From contig JAQMRL010000002.1 in NCBI GenBank assembly GCA_035578175.1, forward strand, positions 77,419,645 to 77,483,644: DNA of 64,000 nt, written 5' to 3'. Source of the stretch: Catonia carolina (Eukaryota; Arthropoda; Insecta; Hemiptera; Achilidae). A program made the translations under genes and the position numbers. Each line of letters starts with the position of its first letter. The first letter of the stretch is position 1. Below, piece after piece: positions 47,695 through 61,689 of the stretch. The notes beneath the pieces are model-generated. The model searched no databases, had not been told where the DNA came from, and worked only from the letters and a program-made list of their open reading frames with translations.

Positions 47695-50600
47695 TAAAAT
47701 CTGGTGTGAAACACTCACACGACTTTCTCTTGCATACTTTTGTCTTTAAATCCATACTGTTTTCTTTAAAGGCTAAAAAAATAGCGGTTATTATCGCCTG
47801 TTGTTCTACACAAGTGTGTAAAAAACGCGAGTGCAGAACGCTTATTTTCATATAATACTTAAAATCTTACGAACTAGTATCGCAGGAATGAAAAAGTAAA
47901 AATTTACATAAAAAGTAATATCACAGGCAAAAAAGGCTAAAAAGGGCTGTAAAAGGGCCATAAAAAACAAAAACACACAAACTTAAACTTAATATCACAG
48001 TTAGAATAAATAACACTAATGACATTGACAACTTATTTAATTAAAATCTTACAAACTAGCATCACAACCAAAAAAACGAATTAAAATTTACATTAAAAAA
48101 TATCTTGCGTGAAACACTCACACACCTTTCTCTTGCCAATGCACATAATGACAAATATAACCTAACATTAGTAAAAAAATATTAGAAATAAACAAAAAAC
48201 TGACATCAAAAAACAGAACCTACTTTTAATCATGAGTGTATGACGCAATATGAAAATCAACCTCAGTTTGGCTTAAAATTACGGAAAGTCACTCTTTCAC
48301 GCTAAGCTAGGCTCTGTTGAGACAAATGCTTTAAATATAAGTTGTAGAACTATTAATTTCCTATTAATTTTATTATATACACTTTTGTCGTAAAATGCAG
48401 GCTAAGGCTGAAAATTGTAAAAAAATTGATTTTGTTTATACATTTTTGTGAGAAAGAAATAGAAAATCGCTAAATACCGCTAAACTAAGCATTATAAAAA
48501 GAATGTTAAAAATAAGAATAGTAGTAGGGTAGGAATTTAAATTCTCTACAAATTGTATTGAATACATTTTTTTATACTTTAAATTGAATTTCTTGGTGAG
48601 ACTGTTTTCTCGTAAAAATTTTTTTTTTAAGATTGAGACTTTATCATGCATTTCAGCGCAAAAATTTCCACGATAAAAGTTGTAGAAAATTTAAAATCCT
48701 ACAACATTTATTTCGAAATTTTTTTTGTATAATGCTTAGTTCAGCGGTAATTAGCGATTTTCTGTTTTTTCTAATGAAAGTGTGAAAAATCGATTTTTTT
48801 AAAAAACTTTTCGGCCTTAGAATGCATTTTACGACAAAAGTATATATAATCAAATTTATAGGAATTTAAAAGATCTACAACTTTTAATTTAAAGCATTTT
48901 TCTCTACAAAGCCTAGTTTTGCGTGAAAGTGATTTTCCGTATTTTTAAGGCAAACTGAGGTCGATTTTCATTTTGCGTCTTTCACTCATGAATAAAATAA
49001 GGTTATGTTTTTTGAGGTCTGTTTTTTGTTTATTTTTAATGTTTTATTACTAATGTTAGGTTTATTGTTAATTATTTGCATTGGCAAGAGAAAGTTGTGT
49101 GAGTGTTTCAGACCAGATTTTTAGGTTCGAAGTGGTCATAGAGGGGTACCGCAAGTAATTCAATTAAGTTCTATTCTTTTACTCACCAGTCGACTCACAT
49201 GATGACATCAAATGTAAAGGGCCAACACATATTACTCTTTTACTTTTTCAAGGTTTACTTTATACATTAAAAAAATCTGGAGTGAAACACTCACACAACT
49301 TTCTGTTACCAATGCAAATAATTAACAATAAACCTAACATTAGTAACAAAACATTAAAAACAAAAAAGCTAACCTCAATAAACATAACCCAATTTTAATC
49401 ATAAGGTTTTTTGGTATTTTTTATCCCTAGTGTGTGTAAGTTACAATCTGTTCAATTCAAAACAATAAGCAACCCCATAATCCAATGAGATGAGGATGAT
49501 GTGTATGACGTGTAAATGAAGTGTAGACTCGTACAAACCCAGCCCGACCATTCCTGAAAAAGTATGGTTAATTGAAACCCAACCATCAAAGTACACCCAC
49601 AACCACTGTCTAGTATTCAACTCCGTATAAAAGTAACTGCATTACCTTTACTAGGATTTGAACCAGGAATTTTCATCTCCGAAAATCAGCTGATTTTGGC
49701 GACGATGTATGTCTATACCAACCTGGTGGTTAATCATAAGTTAAAGACGGAAAATGAAAATCAACCTCAGTTTGGCTTAATAAGCTAGGCTCTGTAGTGA
49801 AAATCCACTAAATAAAAGTTGTAGATCTTTTAATATTCTATAAATTTGATAATATACACTTTTGTCGTAAAATGCATACTAAGGCCGAAATCTTAAAAAA
49901 TCGATTTTCCACACGTTTTCGTGAGAAAAAAACAGAAAATCGCTAACTACCGCTAAACTGTGCGTTATTCAAAAATATGTTAGATCTAAAAGTTGTAGGA
50001 TTTTAAATTTTTTAAATATTTATTACATAAATTTTTGGGCAAAATTTATATTAACGCCGCAATCTTACATAAACAATTTTTTTACGTGAAAATAGCCTCA
50101 CCACGAATTTCAGGAAACATGGCGCCTATCCTGTCTTGTAGAACATATAAAATTCAGTAAACCAGGCGATTTTAAAAAAATCATAGGACAAGTTTTTGAG
50201 AAAATCGAAAAAAGTGAAAAATTACACGATTAAACTACTACTTTCGGTTGGCCGATTTTGATGGAAATGTTTGTGTCGGGTCCGGTAGTGGTATGTAACT
50301 TAAGTTTCATGTTTGAAGTTTGCTAGATGTTCCGTTCTTGAGATATTTTGTATACACACACTCACACAGACCAATCGCTAAAAACATGTTTTTTGGATTT
50401 AGGAGGTCTGAAACCGTGTAGATCTGGTGAAGAGTGGATTTGTGAAAATCGACATGAAAACAATACTTTCCTTCCTATATATTAATATAGCCAAGAGAAA
50501 GTAATAACTTTATACACATATCACTAGTTTAGAGGTAACAGTATTGTAATATGCCTGCACTTTCCTGTATTGAATCATAGTTAACATATTACTTTTTACT

Positions 50601-51320
50601 TTCTCTAAAAAAAATCGACATGAAAACAATTTTCATATAGGAATGGAAATATTGTTTTCATGTCAATTTTTCGAATTCGAGTTTTCACTGAATCTACAAA
50701 TTTTCAGACCCCCTGAGCCCAAAAAAACATGTTTTTAGTTATTAGTCAGTGTTTGTGTGTGTGTGTGAACAGAATATTTCAAAAACGGAGCATTGTACAA
50801 TCTTGAAACTTAAGTTACATACCACTACCGGACCCAACACGAACAAATTCCATCAAAATAGGTCAACCGGAAGTAGTAGTTTATTCCTGTCATTTTGCTC
50901 TTTGTTAAATTTTCTCAAAAACAGCCCATTTAATTTTTTTTAAAACGCCTCATTTACTAAATTTTTTATGCTCTACAAGATAGGGTAAGCGCCATGTCTG
51001 CTGAAATTCTAGAAAGGTTGTTTTCATGTAAAAAAAATGTTTATATAAGATTGCAGAGCTTTAATATGCATTTTAACGCATAAATGTATTAAATAAAATT
51101 TACAGGAAATTAAAAGTTCTACAACTCTTGTTTGTAGCATTTTTCCATACAGGGCCTAGTTTAGCGTGAAAAGTATGTTTTTCCGTATTTTTAAGCCAAA
51201 CTGAGATTAATTTTCATTTTGCGTCTTTGACTCGTGATTAAAATTAGGTTATGTTTATTGAGGTTTTTTTATTTGCATTGGCAAGAGAGAGTTGTGTGAG
51301 TGTTTCAAACCAGATTTTTT
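47695..51320. repeat. Cluster of modular ~0.94-kb repeats (L1)
   Basis: Ends are visible at 47,697, 48,105, about 49,125, 49,272, about 50,500 (CCAAGAGAAAGTAA), 50,590 and 51,315. Copies are in both orientations, one split by the SINE at 49,406. Bases 47,695-49,950 mirror R0; bases from 49,950 on are missing from R0. A short (GT)n lies at 50,752-50,768. Confidence 0.7.
49406..49730 (-). mobile_element. tRNA-derived SINE, mirror of copy 1
   Basis: TAATCATAAG flanks it at 49,396-49,405 and 49,731-49,740. The minus strand has the B box GGTTCAAATCC. Same insertion as 23,576-23,901. Confidence 0.8.
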
Positions 51321-51556
51321 ACTGAATCTCACAGAGGCAAACGTAAGACAAACAGTTCTATTACCTGTAACCAAATACAAACACGGCAAACCAAAAGCAA
51401 TTTTTTGTGAACACAAGGGTGGCCAGTCACACTGAATCTTTCACAAAAACACACAGCAAGGCACTATAGTTGCTATACATCGTACATTTGAGCGAAAAAG
51501 TCAGCCGCTGTGCATCAATAAAAGCAACTCAATACTCCATCTGTACAAACCATCTA

Positions 51557-51888
51557 CAGTTGAGCCGTTCTTAGTTTGCTCCTACTCTAAACAAACCAAA
51601 CCCACCTACTACAGGGTGCACACTACACTCCACCACTTTATGGATGTCGTATTCCTATTAAGTTAACTATGTTTTAAATTATAACTACTTAAAACATCAG
51701 TCATGATATGTTGAAGGACTAATAATTTCATTTATAAAAATACTTTTAAAAGTATATTGTATTTAAATACTTTTGAGTGTATTTTGTTGTTACTTTTTAA
51801 TCAGCGTTTACTCATTTTGATACAATGCGCATGCTCAGTGACGTCATTTTTTGTTTAGATTAGGAGCAAACTAAGATAGGATGGACTT
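51557..51888. mobile_element. ~340-bp CAGT/TA MITE, copy d
   Basis: It is flanked by TA, with ends CAGTTGAGCC...GATGGACTT. It is unique to the L1-only 4.1-kb segment and more diverged than the other copies. Confidence 0.75.
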
Positions 51889-51889
51889 T

Positions 51890-53585
51890 AACAAGTCATG
51901 ATGTCACTGCTAGATGGTTTTTTCACTTCCATTTTCTCTACCAATAAACTTTTGTACAGAAAATCCACCTGTAAGTGAATAATTTAGTTCAATTATTTTC
52001 CACAAGTGTCAAGTTATTACCCATTAGTCTACTGCATTGTATTATAGGCTGGACGATAACAGTGTCATTTTAATAACACGTTATAGAATCCTGTTATCAA
52101 GCAGGCTGTTATTTTCAGTAACATGTTACCAAAAAATAGCTTTATTTCCCATCACTACTTGACACACCGCCTTCAATATTTCATGTTTCATTAAGATACC
52201 CTGAGACACTTTGTATATAGCATATATCTGTAAATCATCAAACATCAGTTCGGTTTCGTTATTTTTACTTTCTACGTTGGTGGAATGTCATTGGCTAGCT
52301 ATGAAGTTGGTAGGAGGCAATGCATACGTTCAGAGCTCATCAACTTTGAAAAACATTATAGTTTAGTGAAGAGCGTTCACTGTTTCAACCAGTCACCGTG
52401 ATCACGACAGTGATTTTGCATTCACTGTTACTTTTAATAGTTACTAGTGATTTAGTAATATTTAGTATATTTTTCAGTTGTTATCATGAAATAATATTAA
52501 TGTTTTCAGTTGTTATTTCAAGATAACAACTGAAGTTTTGATAAATGAAAAAAGTAGGCTACATTTATTATATAACTAAAATGAAAATGTAGCCTCAAAC
52601 TGATTAACACAAGGTATCCTAAATTAGTAATAAAAATAATATTTTATATAAAAAAAAGAAAGTATAAAAAACAATTTACAACTGAAAAAATTAACGACAA
52701 TATAAATAAACTAGCTAGGTAGAACGCGCCGTGCAATAAAAATATCACTGTAATGTAATTAATTATGTTACCGCGATCAGAAATGTAAAGGAACTACCCT
52801 CGTTTTTGTGAGTCTAGTAGATGAAAAACATAACAAGGGGAAGAGGCCCAGAGAGAGGGGGAGAGAGACAGAGTGCGTAAAAATTGAAGTAAAAGACAAT
52901 GGACGTGCTGGTTATCAAAGCCCAGTGAACAGACCAACATATCTTACGTAGCTATTATGTCGTTTTGTCTATTAACAGCGAATGAGTGAGTGAATTTTTT
53001 CACTAGTTTCTAAGTTAAAGCATTCGTTCTGTCTTAAAAGCGACAGTGAACAGTGAATGAGTAACCGATTTTTGTAAAAGTGATTGGGGGAGCGAGAGAT
53101 CTGTTGCTCTTCTATCTGTAGAATTACAGTCGAAACAGTGAACAGAGAATGAGTAAGCGATCTTTGTAACAGGGACTTGGGAACGGTTACTCGCCTTTCT
53201 GAATAACTGTGGTCACCGTGAATTATAAGTAATCATAATTCATTCACAGTGACAGTTCTTTTGTCTCTTCTCTAGTATAGTTGCCTAATTAAAGTAGTTA
53301 AAAACAACTACGCAATAGCCTATATTAAATTACGTGAATTATACAAAAACAATCTTCTTTATACTTCTGCAGTCTCAAAATACTAACCTGGTCATACAGA
53401 GGCTGTATCTTGACCACTAACATTTCTAGAGATCACAATATTGAGCATTCAATTCTGTTGAAAACAACAAAAACAAATAACTAAGCGCACAGATACTCTG
53501 AGAGTATCATCTGTTTGGTTTTCGTATTTTGTAATTACAAAAATGAACAAAATTAAAATATTAAGAATAACATGTTGCAATATTA
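51890..53585. other. L1-only segment with several unclassified repeats
   Basis: Bases 52,035-52,155 match 1,893-1,997; bases 52,170-52,265 match 12,583-12,690. Between about 52,330 and 53,270 there are repeated GTGAACAGTGAATGAGTAA-like phrases and inverted TCACCGTGA motifs near both sides, suggesting an unassigned terminal-repeat element. A purine-rich (GAGAGAGGGGGAGAGAGA) tract lies at about 52,851. No gene is seen. Confidence 0.4.
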
Positions 53586-53587
53586 TT

Positions 53588-54250
53588 ACTAAACCGATCA
53601 AATTTGTGGTAAAATATCATCTGGGTTATTTGCATTAAAATAAATTGCCAGATTATATGATAAAAAAATCTGGTGTGAAACACTCACACAACTTTCTCTT
53701 GCCAATGCAAATAATTACCAATATAACCTAACATTAGTAATAAAACATTAGAAATAAACAAAAAACTAACCTCAAAAAAATATAACCTTATTTTTATGAT
53801 ACATGAAAGACACAAAATGAAAATCGGCCTCAGTTTGGCTTAAAAATACGGAAAATCACTCTTCCATGGTAAACTAGACTGTGGAGAAAAATGCTCAAAA
53901 TAAAAGTTGTAGATTTTTTAATTTTCTATAGATTTGATAATATATACTTTTGTCATAAAATGCATACCAAGGCCGAAATCCTACAAAGTTTTAAGCCACA
54001 AGGTTTAAAAAGTTGTGACAATTTAAGTGCGCAAGAATTCCTTTCTAAATAGTTTTGGTTGAAAAGTATTTAACTTCTAATTAAACAAATATTGTGTACT
54101 ACTATTTGATACAAAGGGGTTCATGACAAGCCTACTGAAGTAAGCAGTAGCAAAAACAATTTTTTAGTGGTAAGTGATAAATATTTATCATTGGTGATAA
54201 ACTTTCAGTTTATCAGTTTTATCTTGACATGTCTTATACTCCCTTTGGAG
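53588..54250 (+). pseudogene. Second LINE RT remnant, split by a modular repeat
   Basis: Bases 53,588-53,662 read as TDQICGKISSGLFALK, with a stop just after; this matches the TNQVCSKISSGVFALK segment of the RT at 41,318. After a modular-repeat insertion (53,663-53,990) the text resumes with a diverged copy of the RT C-terminus. Next comes a 3' region with CTTATACTCCCTTTGGAGTC. It is thus an older relative of the LINE. Confidence 0.55.
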
Positions 54251-54721
54251 TCTTCTGGATGTAAAAACATTTATACTACAAGCCAAAGCATTTACTTGTT
54301 TTGGTCACAATTTTGAATATTGCACTAGGCCAGTTCCAAGTAAAGGCTTACACATGTTTACAATCCATAGAAGTTGTAAAATTCAACAGTAAACAGATTT
54401 ATCTGATCCAAAGAGATCTCACAACAAGTACTACAAAGATATAAAATCCACAAACAAAGAGGATAAATTTAAATATTAAACAAACAAAACATACCTTCAG
54501 TCAAAATGCTGTAACTAAATTAATTAAGATTGGTTTGTGGGCACACACAGTAAGAAGTTCTCTAATTATACACTAGATGGAGGCACCCACCACACGAGAG
54601 CAGCTCAACGAATGTCTGCCAATCAAATGAAACAATATGTCAATTCGCCTGTAAAAAAAAATTAATACAAATTTAAGTCGTGACTGAAACACACAGTACA
54701 CTTACAGAATATGTGTATATA
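54251..54721. other. Sequence shared with R0, no gene seen
   Basis: It mirrors 22,643-23,100 and includes the block also present at 13,310 and 63,925. No open frame of note. Confidence 0.35.
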
Positions 54722-55059
54722 TAGTCCAGCCTCTGTTAGTTTGCTCTTAATGTAAACAAATAATGACATCACTGAGCATGACATTATATCAAATAGTATA
54801 CACACTGATTAAAAAGTAACAATATATTTTCAAAAGTATTTACAATACAAAATACCTTTAAAAATATTTTTATAAATGAATTTGTTAGGCCTACATCATA
54901 TCATGACTGATGCTTTCAGTACTTTAAGTAATTATAATTTAAAAAATAGTTAACTTAATAGAAATATGATATCCGTAAAGTCGAAGACTCTAGCATGCAC
55001 CCTGTAGTAGGTGGCTTTTGTTTGTTGACAGTAGGAGCAAACTAAGAACGGCTGAACTG
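54722..55059. mobile_element. ~340-bp CAGT/TA MITE, copy e
   Basis: It is the mirror of copy c, with ends TAGTCCAGCC...GGCTGAACTG and TA on both sides. Confidence 0.8.
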
Positions 55060-55524
55060 TAAATAATCTTACACGTGTATATGATAGTGTGTTTTTAACA
55101 CACTGGATATAACATCTTGGATGTCCATGTATTCTACACGATTCAAAAAAATTTATTCTTTTCTTTGAAACTACCAAATTTACATTCAACTAATTGCCCA
55201 ATAAAGATAGAGTCCCAGTAAATAAATAAAGGTAAATTACAAATAAATGTTTAGTCATTATACAAAATAAGGGACAATCACAGTCACTGATTGTAATATT
55301 TTTTTAAAAATTCAATTCTTTTGTGTGCTGAATCGAAATATGAAATTATTTTTGCCTTTAAACTGTTGTAGAATTAGTTATAAGCCCTTTTTTATCATGT
55401 ACCAACATAACCTCACTATCTTGTTTAAATTCCAATTTTATTGTTTTATTTGAATTAATTTATACTTTAAATGCTCACTAAAATGTTATATTTACATTAA
55501 TTTAATCAATTGAACAAAGATGTA

Positions 55525-56101
55525 CCGGGTGAGCATAAAGTCTTGCCCTGATTATAAAAATTTATTGCAGAATAACTGTTTGACATAAAAATTTAAATTT
55601 GATGCTGTTACATAGGTTAGTGTTAATAGTTTTTTTAAGATTACTTACATTAGTAAACTTCAACGTGTGCCCGCTTGGTAGCTCGGAGAATGTCGAAGCG
55701 GTATTCCAGTTCCAAATCGGTGGATTGGAAGGGATGGTCCAACACCCTGGCCACCCCGCTCTCCAGACATTACTTCCCTTGACTTTTTTTTCTGGGGCTA
55801 TATCAAGGATAGAGTCTTCGCCACCCCAGTTGCTGACGTTGACGAAGTGAAGGCTAGGATACAAGCTGCTGTGGGTACTGTGACAGAACACATGTTACAA
55901 AACACCTGGCAGGAACTGGAATACAGCTTCAACATTCTCCGAGCTACCAAGGGGGCACACGTTGAAGTTTACTAATGTAAGTAATCTTTAAAAAAACTAT
56001 TAACACTAACCTATGTAACAGCATCAAATTTAAATTATTATGTCAAACAGTTATTCTGCAATAAATTTTTATAATCAGGGCAAGACTTTATGCTCACCCG
56101 G
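55525..56101 (+). mobile_element. Mariner-derived foldback, L1 copy
   Basis: It has TA on both sides, with ends CCGGGTGAGC and the inverse. The plus-strand transposase fragment from about 55,740 reads WPPRSPDITSLDFFFWGYIK and continues to LRATKGAHVEVY and a stop at about 55,975. The left arm carries an inverted second copy of the C-terminus. Inactive. Confidence 0.8.
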
Positions 56102-56212
56102 TATATTTAAATATTTTGTATATTTACAAAATTGCTAACCAACTATTCTGTAACTTGTTAAAATATGTTGTGACACAATTACAAGCTGAGTCAAATCATA
56201 AATGCGCGTATA

Positions 56213-59200
56213 CCAACCTAAAACCTTTAATTTAAAACTTCAAATAGCAACCAATAACCTTCAAAATTGATATTTATTTAAAATTTAGCCAATAAAACTG
56301 TATTTAATAATCAATAACCTATTCACCATTTGCAAACTAATCAAGGTTAATTTTCAGTAAACAAACTATTATGTGACAGGGTGTGATGTCATAGGTCATT
56401 ATGGTTATTTTGAAATTTTTGTAAATAATAAAGAAAAATATAGATATTTATTAATCATTAATTAGTGAAATTTGTAAATATAGTGACATTATTAATTGGT
56501 TGTGAGCATTTTAATGGTAAATGAAAGGAAATAAAATGGCTAAATTGAAATTAATACAAGAAAGTGAGGTTATATCAGTAAATAATAAAAAAAGGAATTT
56601 ACTAATTTTATGGTAAAATTAAGTTATATTTGGATTCAGCACACAAAGAAGTATTGATTTTAAATGAAATTGTTAAACAATGGTAGCAGGTTTTCATTCT
56701 AAATAACTAGTAATTTGTATTCACATTTGTGCCGTTTCAAAATATTGACAGCTGGTCATGGATGAAATATTTTGGCCATGAAACTTCTACACCACATTAT
56801 TCAGTCTTTAATTTTTGTAATTACCAAAACGAACATTAACAACTAAATGCATAAGACGTATTCACATGAACATGGAAAATAAATACAGATATAAAGTAAA
56901 TTTCATTAAACGAAATTTACAACTTGTTCATTTTGCAGCTTGTGGCAACCGTAAAATAATTATACCACTTTTACTGTGCAGTGTATAAACGGATAAAACG
57001 AAACCATATTTTTATTACATTACAATATTCGTTACGAAATTTTCTAATTTAAAGTCTGTGGTTTGAAAATACTTGTCAGCATAATTGGATAGATACTCCT
57101 AAATTACTATTGTTCAGTTAAACAACAAACACAATTAAATGTGATACGGCAAGAAATAAATTATTCACATAATGAGACAGAAATAAAAATAAAGAAAAAT
57201 ATTAAACTGATCCTCCAACCATTGGTAGATTATATACAAATTAATTAAAGACATGAAGTTTATAAACAACCTGACGAAGGCATCCATTTTGTTTCCACAT
57301 GACCATGCTAATTTTTACAGCAACTAATGCAAACGAATTTGTTTCTATCTTAATATTCAATTGCTAGTACAGTCATATTTTATTAAACTATGACCATTAC
57401 ACTTTTTAATTAATAATTTTGTATTTATAAACAAATCTCAACTTAACAAACAATAGATTAAAATTGATTCTACCGCAAACAAAAAGGAACGGAATAAAAC
57501 TAAACGCTAATAATTTGCACTTTTACTAACCAGTTAAATAAAATGCTGTCCACTCCAATATTTAGTATTTAATTACAATTATTTAAACAAAAATTTTTAT
57601 TCTTTAAATTGAATTACTTCAAGTTGTGTACTACTATTGCTTTTTAATTATCAATTCACATTAATTTTAGTAAGAACAAGATGGTCAACTTCGTGGCCAT
57701 TTTACATTGCCAACCTAAATATCAGATTCAACAAACGACTTTTGGGAAATTTTTATAATCTTTTCTAAATCACCCACATAACTGTTTAATATGTAATTAA
57801 TTAATTACATTTTAATTTATTAATTTACGTAATTTTAAAGATAATTATATCAACTGTCTTGCAATTATATATGACATATTTTAACCACCAAATTCACGTA
57901 AATAATTGACATTCTGTCTTTAAGGTGTTTCTTAACTTTAAAATCAGATAAAATTTGCCCCCGCATGTTTAATGGAAAGCAAAGATTACTTATTTTGCAT
58001 TACATTAAATAAGCCTATTATATATAATATTTTTATGGTATGTTATAATTATTATTTATGCTGCAAACTAGATAGTCACTTTCAAAAATAATATAATTTA
58101 TATAATTTTAATATCCTTATTTCGTCTTTACAAGGACAAAAAACTTATATAATGATGTATTTGGCTGCAATTTAATAAGCGATGACACATTTTATCACAA
58201 TTGGAGGCTTTCAACTGATTTTAAAGATAAGAAACATTAAGACTCATTGTAACAGAATATATCAATTATTAACGTGAATTAGGTGTGGTAAAATATTTGT
58301 TATATAATTGCAACACAATTGATGTAATTATCTTTAAAAATACGTAAATTAATAAATTAAAATTTAATTAATTAATTACATATTAAGCAGTTATGTGGGT
58401 GATTAATAAATACGTTAGATACAGATTATTAATTAAAGATTATAAAAATTTCCCAAACTCATGTGGGATGGTTATATTTATTAAGCCTTGTTTCTGTGTG
58501 TGAACAAGCAAATGACGATGATCATGTATTCTGATTAACAGTTAATGTGAAGGCGTTATTAGAAATCAAAGTAGTAGTACAGAACTTGTTCTAATTAAAT
58601 TTAAAAAGTGATAATTTGTGATAAACTAAGCTTAGTTGATAATAACTATTTTAGTCGACAACTAATAACTGTTTAGTAAACTTTATAAATTGCGTTTATG
58701 TTAATTCCGTTCCGATTTGTTTGCGTTAATGATATTTTATAATCGATTGTTTGGTAAGTCGAGGTTTGTTTATCAATACAAATTTAATAATTAAAGTACG
58801 TAATGGTCATAGTTTAGTTTAATATAATTATACTAGCAACTGCATATTAAGACAGAAACAAATTCGTTTGCATCGGTAGTGGTACAAAATTAGGAAGGTC
58901 ATGTTAACAAAATGGATGCATTCGTCAGTTGGTTTGTAAAATTCATGTCCTAAATAATTTCTATTTAATCTGCGATGGTTTAGTTCAGTTGAATATTTTT
59001 CGGTATTATTATTATTGTCTCATTATGTGAATAATTAATTTCGTTCCGTATCACATTTAATTGTGTTTGTTGTTTAAACAACTGAGTGATAGTCACACCA
59101 AAGATGGCTGACAAGTATTTCCAACCAGCAGGCCTTCAATTATAAAATATTCCTAATGAATTTATTGTATTGTAATAAAAATATGTTTCTTTTTATCTGT

Positions 59201-61049
59201 TTATACACAGTACAGTAAAAGTGGTAGAATTATTTTACACCTACCATGAGATGAAAACAATTTTTGAATTTTCTTTTAATGAAATTCAATATTTAACTGT
59301 ATTCATTTTCCATGTTCATGTAATAATTTATGCATTTAGTTTTAATTATTGTTTTAAAGAAAACTGAACGACTGATTAATGTGATGTGTATAAATTTTTC
59401 TTGGTAAAAATATTTCCTCCATGACCAGCTGTCAATATTTTTAGACACCACAAATGTGAATACAAATTACTAGTTATTTAGAATGAAAACCTGCTACCAT
59501 TGTTTAATAATTTTATTTAAAATCAACACTTCTTTGTGTGCTGAATCCAAATATAAACTTAATTTTACCATAAAATTAGTAAATTCCTTTTTTATAATCT
59601 ACTGATATAACCTCACTTTCTTGTATTAATTTCAATTTTGCCGTTTTATATCCGATTTTTTTTACCAAATAAATGCTCACAACCAATTAATAATGTCGTT
59701 ATATTTACAAATTGCATTAATTATTAATAAATAAATATATTTATTTATTATTTACAAAGTTTCAAACTAATTGTAACTATGCCATGATCACACGCTGTCA
59801 CATAATGGTTTGTGTACTGAAATTCAACCTTGATTAGTTTGTACATAGTGAGTAGGTTATTGATTATTAAATGCAGTTTTATTGGCTAAATTTTATATAA
59901 AAATCAATCTTAAAGGTTATTGGTTGCTATTTGCAGTTAGGGATGTGAAAATACTCAGGTACTTATAAATCGGGGTAAATACCCAATTTGGGTAAATACC
60001 CGGGTATTTTTGATATTACATTAAAAATCATGTGTGGCAGAAAGTTGAACCCTAAAAAAGGTACCAATATGCAAACTAGGCCTATTCTATATTAACTTTC
60101 TAGAAATATAATAAGATTAGACAGTTAATTACAATTTAATTTAATTATGACTAATTGGATAAGAAGATACAATTCAATATTTATAACCTGAAAACTCAGA
60201 GTTACAACTGAACTAGGCCTTTTTGCAAACAATGAGATAACAATTAGTGGAAATTAATTTAGAGCAGTGGCAAAGTTCTACAAAAGGTGCAATATACCGT
60301 TTTCAACACAATGTTTATGTTTTACAATGAAAAATATCAGTTGAGTAGTAGAAGTACAACTTGGGTCAAATCAAAATCAAATTTTGTTTAGAATAGTTTT
60401 TATCATTTACTAAAGAAATTCAAAGTAATGTAGGCCTACATCAGAAGAATTACAACACCTTTTGATGTAAAAAAACAAAATATCATAAAGTAGCCTAACA
60501 ACATTTTTTCTAATTTGAGTCTTCTTCACGCTCAGAGAGGTACTCTTCATTCGAGAGCGAAATGTAACCATCATCGCTGCTCTCGTTCTCGCTATCGTCA
60601 CTACAGGAAACTTGCATTTCCTTCTCAATACCTTGGTAGGCCTATGTATTAAAAATTTTAAAAACTAAACAGCAACAATATATTATCCAATATATTACTT
60701 TAGTTTAAGAAAAACACTCTTTAAGAACCAATACAGAAAGGTTACGGTGTTACAGTGGCAAAACATATAAATACCCGCACGTCAATTTTCCTTTAGTGTA
60801 GTTTTGAAGGATGAATATTGTTCCTGATTTCAATTTAAGGCATCAAATAGCTGTGTTTCAGTCCCTGTTCGTTCAACACTTCATCAACAATTAAAAAAGT
60901 ATAATAAAAAGCTCAATAAATGAAAATACCCTCATTTTGGGTATTTAAACAACCACTGGGTAAATACCCTATTTATATTTACCTTCCCACTGGGTATTTA
61001 CCCGGCCCACATCTCTATTTGCAGTTTTAAATGAAAGGTTATAGGTTAG
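56213..61049. repeat. Inner palindrome at the L1/R1 centre
   Basis: It is the inverted counterpart of 16,248-21,150, with the same TA-adjacent ends. The arms meet at a loop (57,952-58,211) that is the reverse complement of 19,024-19,296. It contains the hAT element in R1. No gene is seen outside the hAT element. Confidence 0.7.
59938..61017 (-). mobile_element. hAT-like element, R1 copy
   Basis: The 8-bp duplication TTTGCAGT flanks it at 59,930-59,937 and 61,018-61,025. The ends are TAGGGATGTG and CACATCTCTA. The acidic 35-residue frame is kept at 60,510-60,617 (minus). It is about 59 bp longer than the L0 copy. Confidence 0.85.
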
Positions 61050-61309
61050 TATATTGTGGTCAATTTGAACTGGCACAACTCTTGCTCTGCATGTACACAC
61101 ATTTCCGCATAAAGTATATCCATAATCTATTCTTTCAACAAGGTATGCAAATTTTAATGTACCAAAATGCCTACAAACTTATTTCATGCACGAACATACA
61201 AATAAGTATTTCATTTTAAAATATGTATATAATTTTTCCCAGTAAAAATTTAAATTATAAATTACAAAAACTTGCTAAACTACACTCTACAGATGCACAT
61301 AACGAACTA

Positions 61310-61657
61310 AAGTCCAGCCTCTGTTAGTTTGCTAATAATGTAAACAAATAATGACGTCACTGAGCATGCGCATTATATCACCATGTGTACACATTGATTA
61401 AGAAGTAACAACAAAATACTTTCAAAAGTATTTAAATACAAAATACTTTTAAAAGTATTTTTATAAAAGTATTTTTAATAAATGAAATTGTTTGGCCTAC
61501 ATCATATCATAACTGATGTTTTTAAGTACTTATAATTTAAAAAATAGTTAACTTAATAGGAATACGACATCCGTAAAGTCGCAGACTCAAGCGTGCACCC
61601 TGTAGTAGGTGGCTTTTGTTTGTTGACAGTAGGAGCAAACTAAAAACGGCTGAACTG
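61310..61657. mobile_element. ~340-bp CAGT/TA MITE, copy f
   Basis: It is the mirror of copy b, with ends AAGTCCAGCC...GGCTGAACTG flanked by TA. An extra duplicated segment (TTTTATAAAAGTATTTTTA) lies near 61,460. Confidence 0.8.
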
Positions 61658-61689
61658 TAAACAAATTTGTCTGAATATTTTTTAATGGA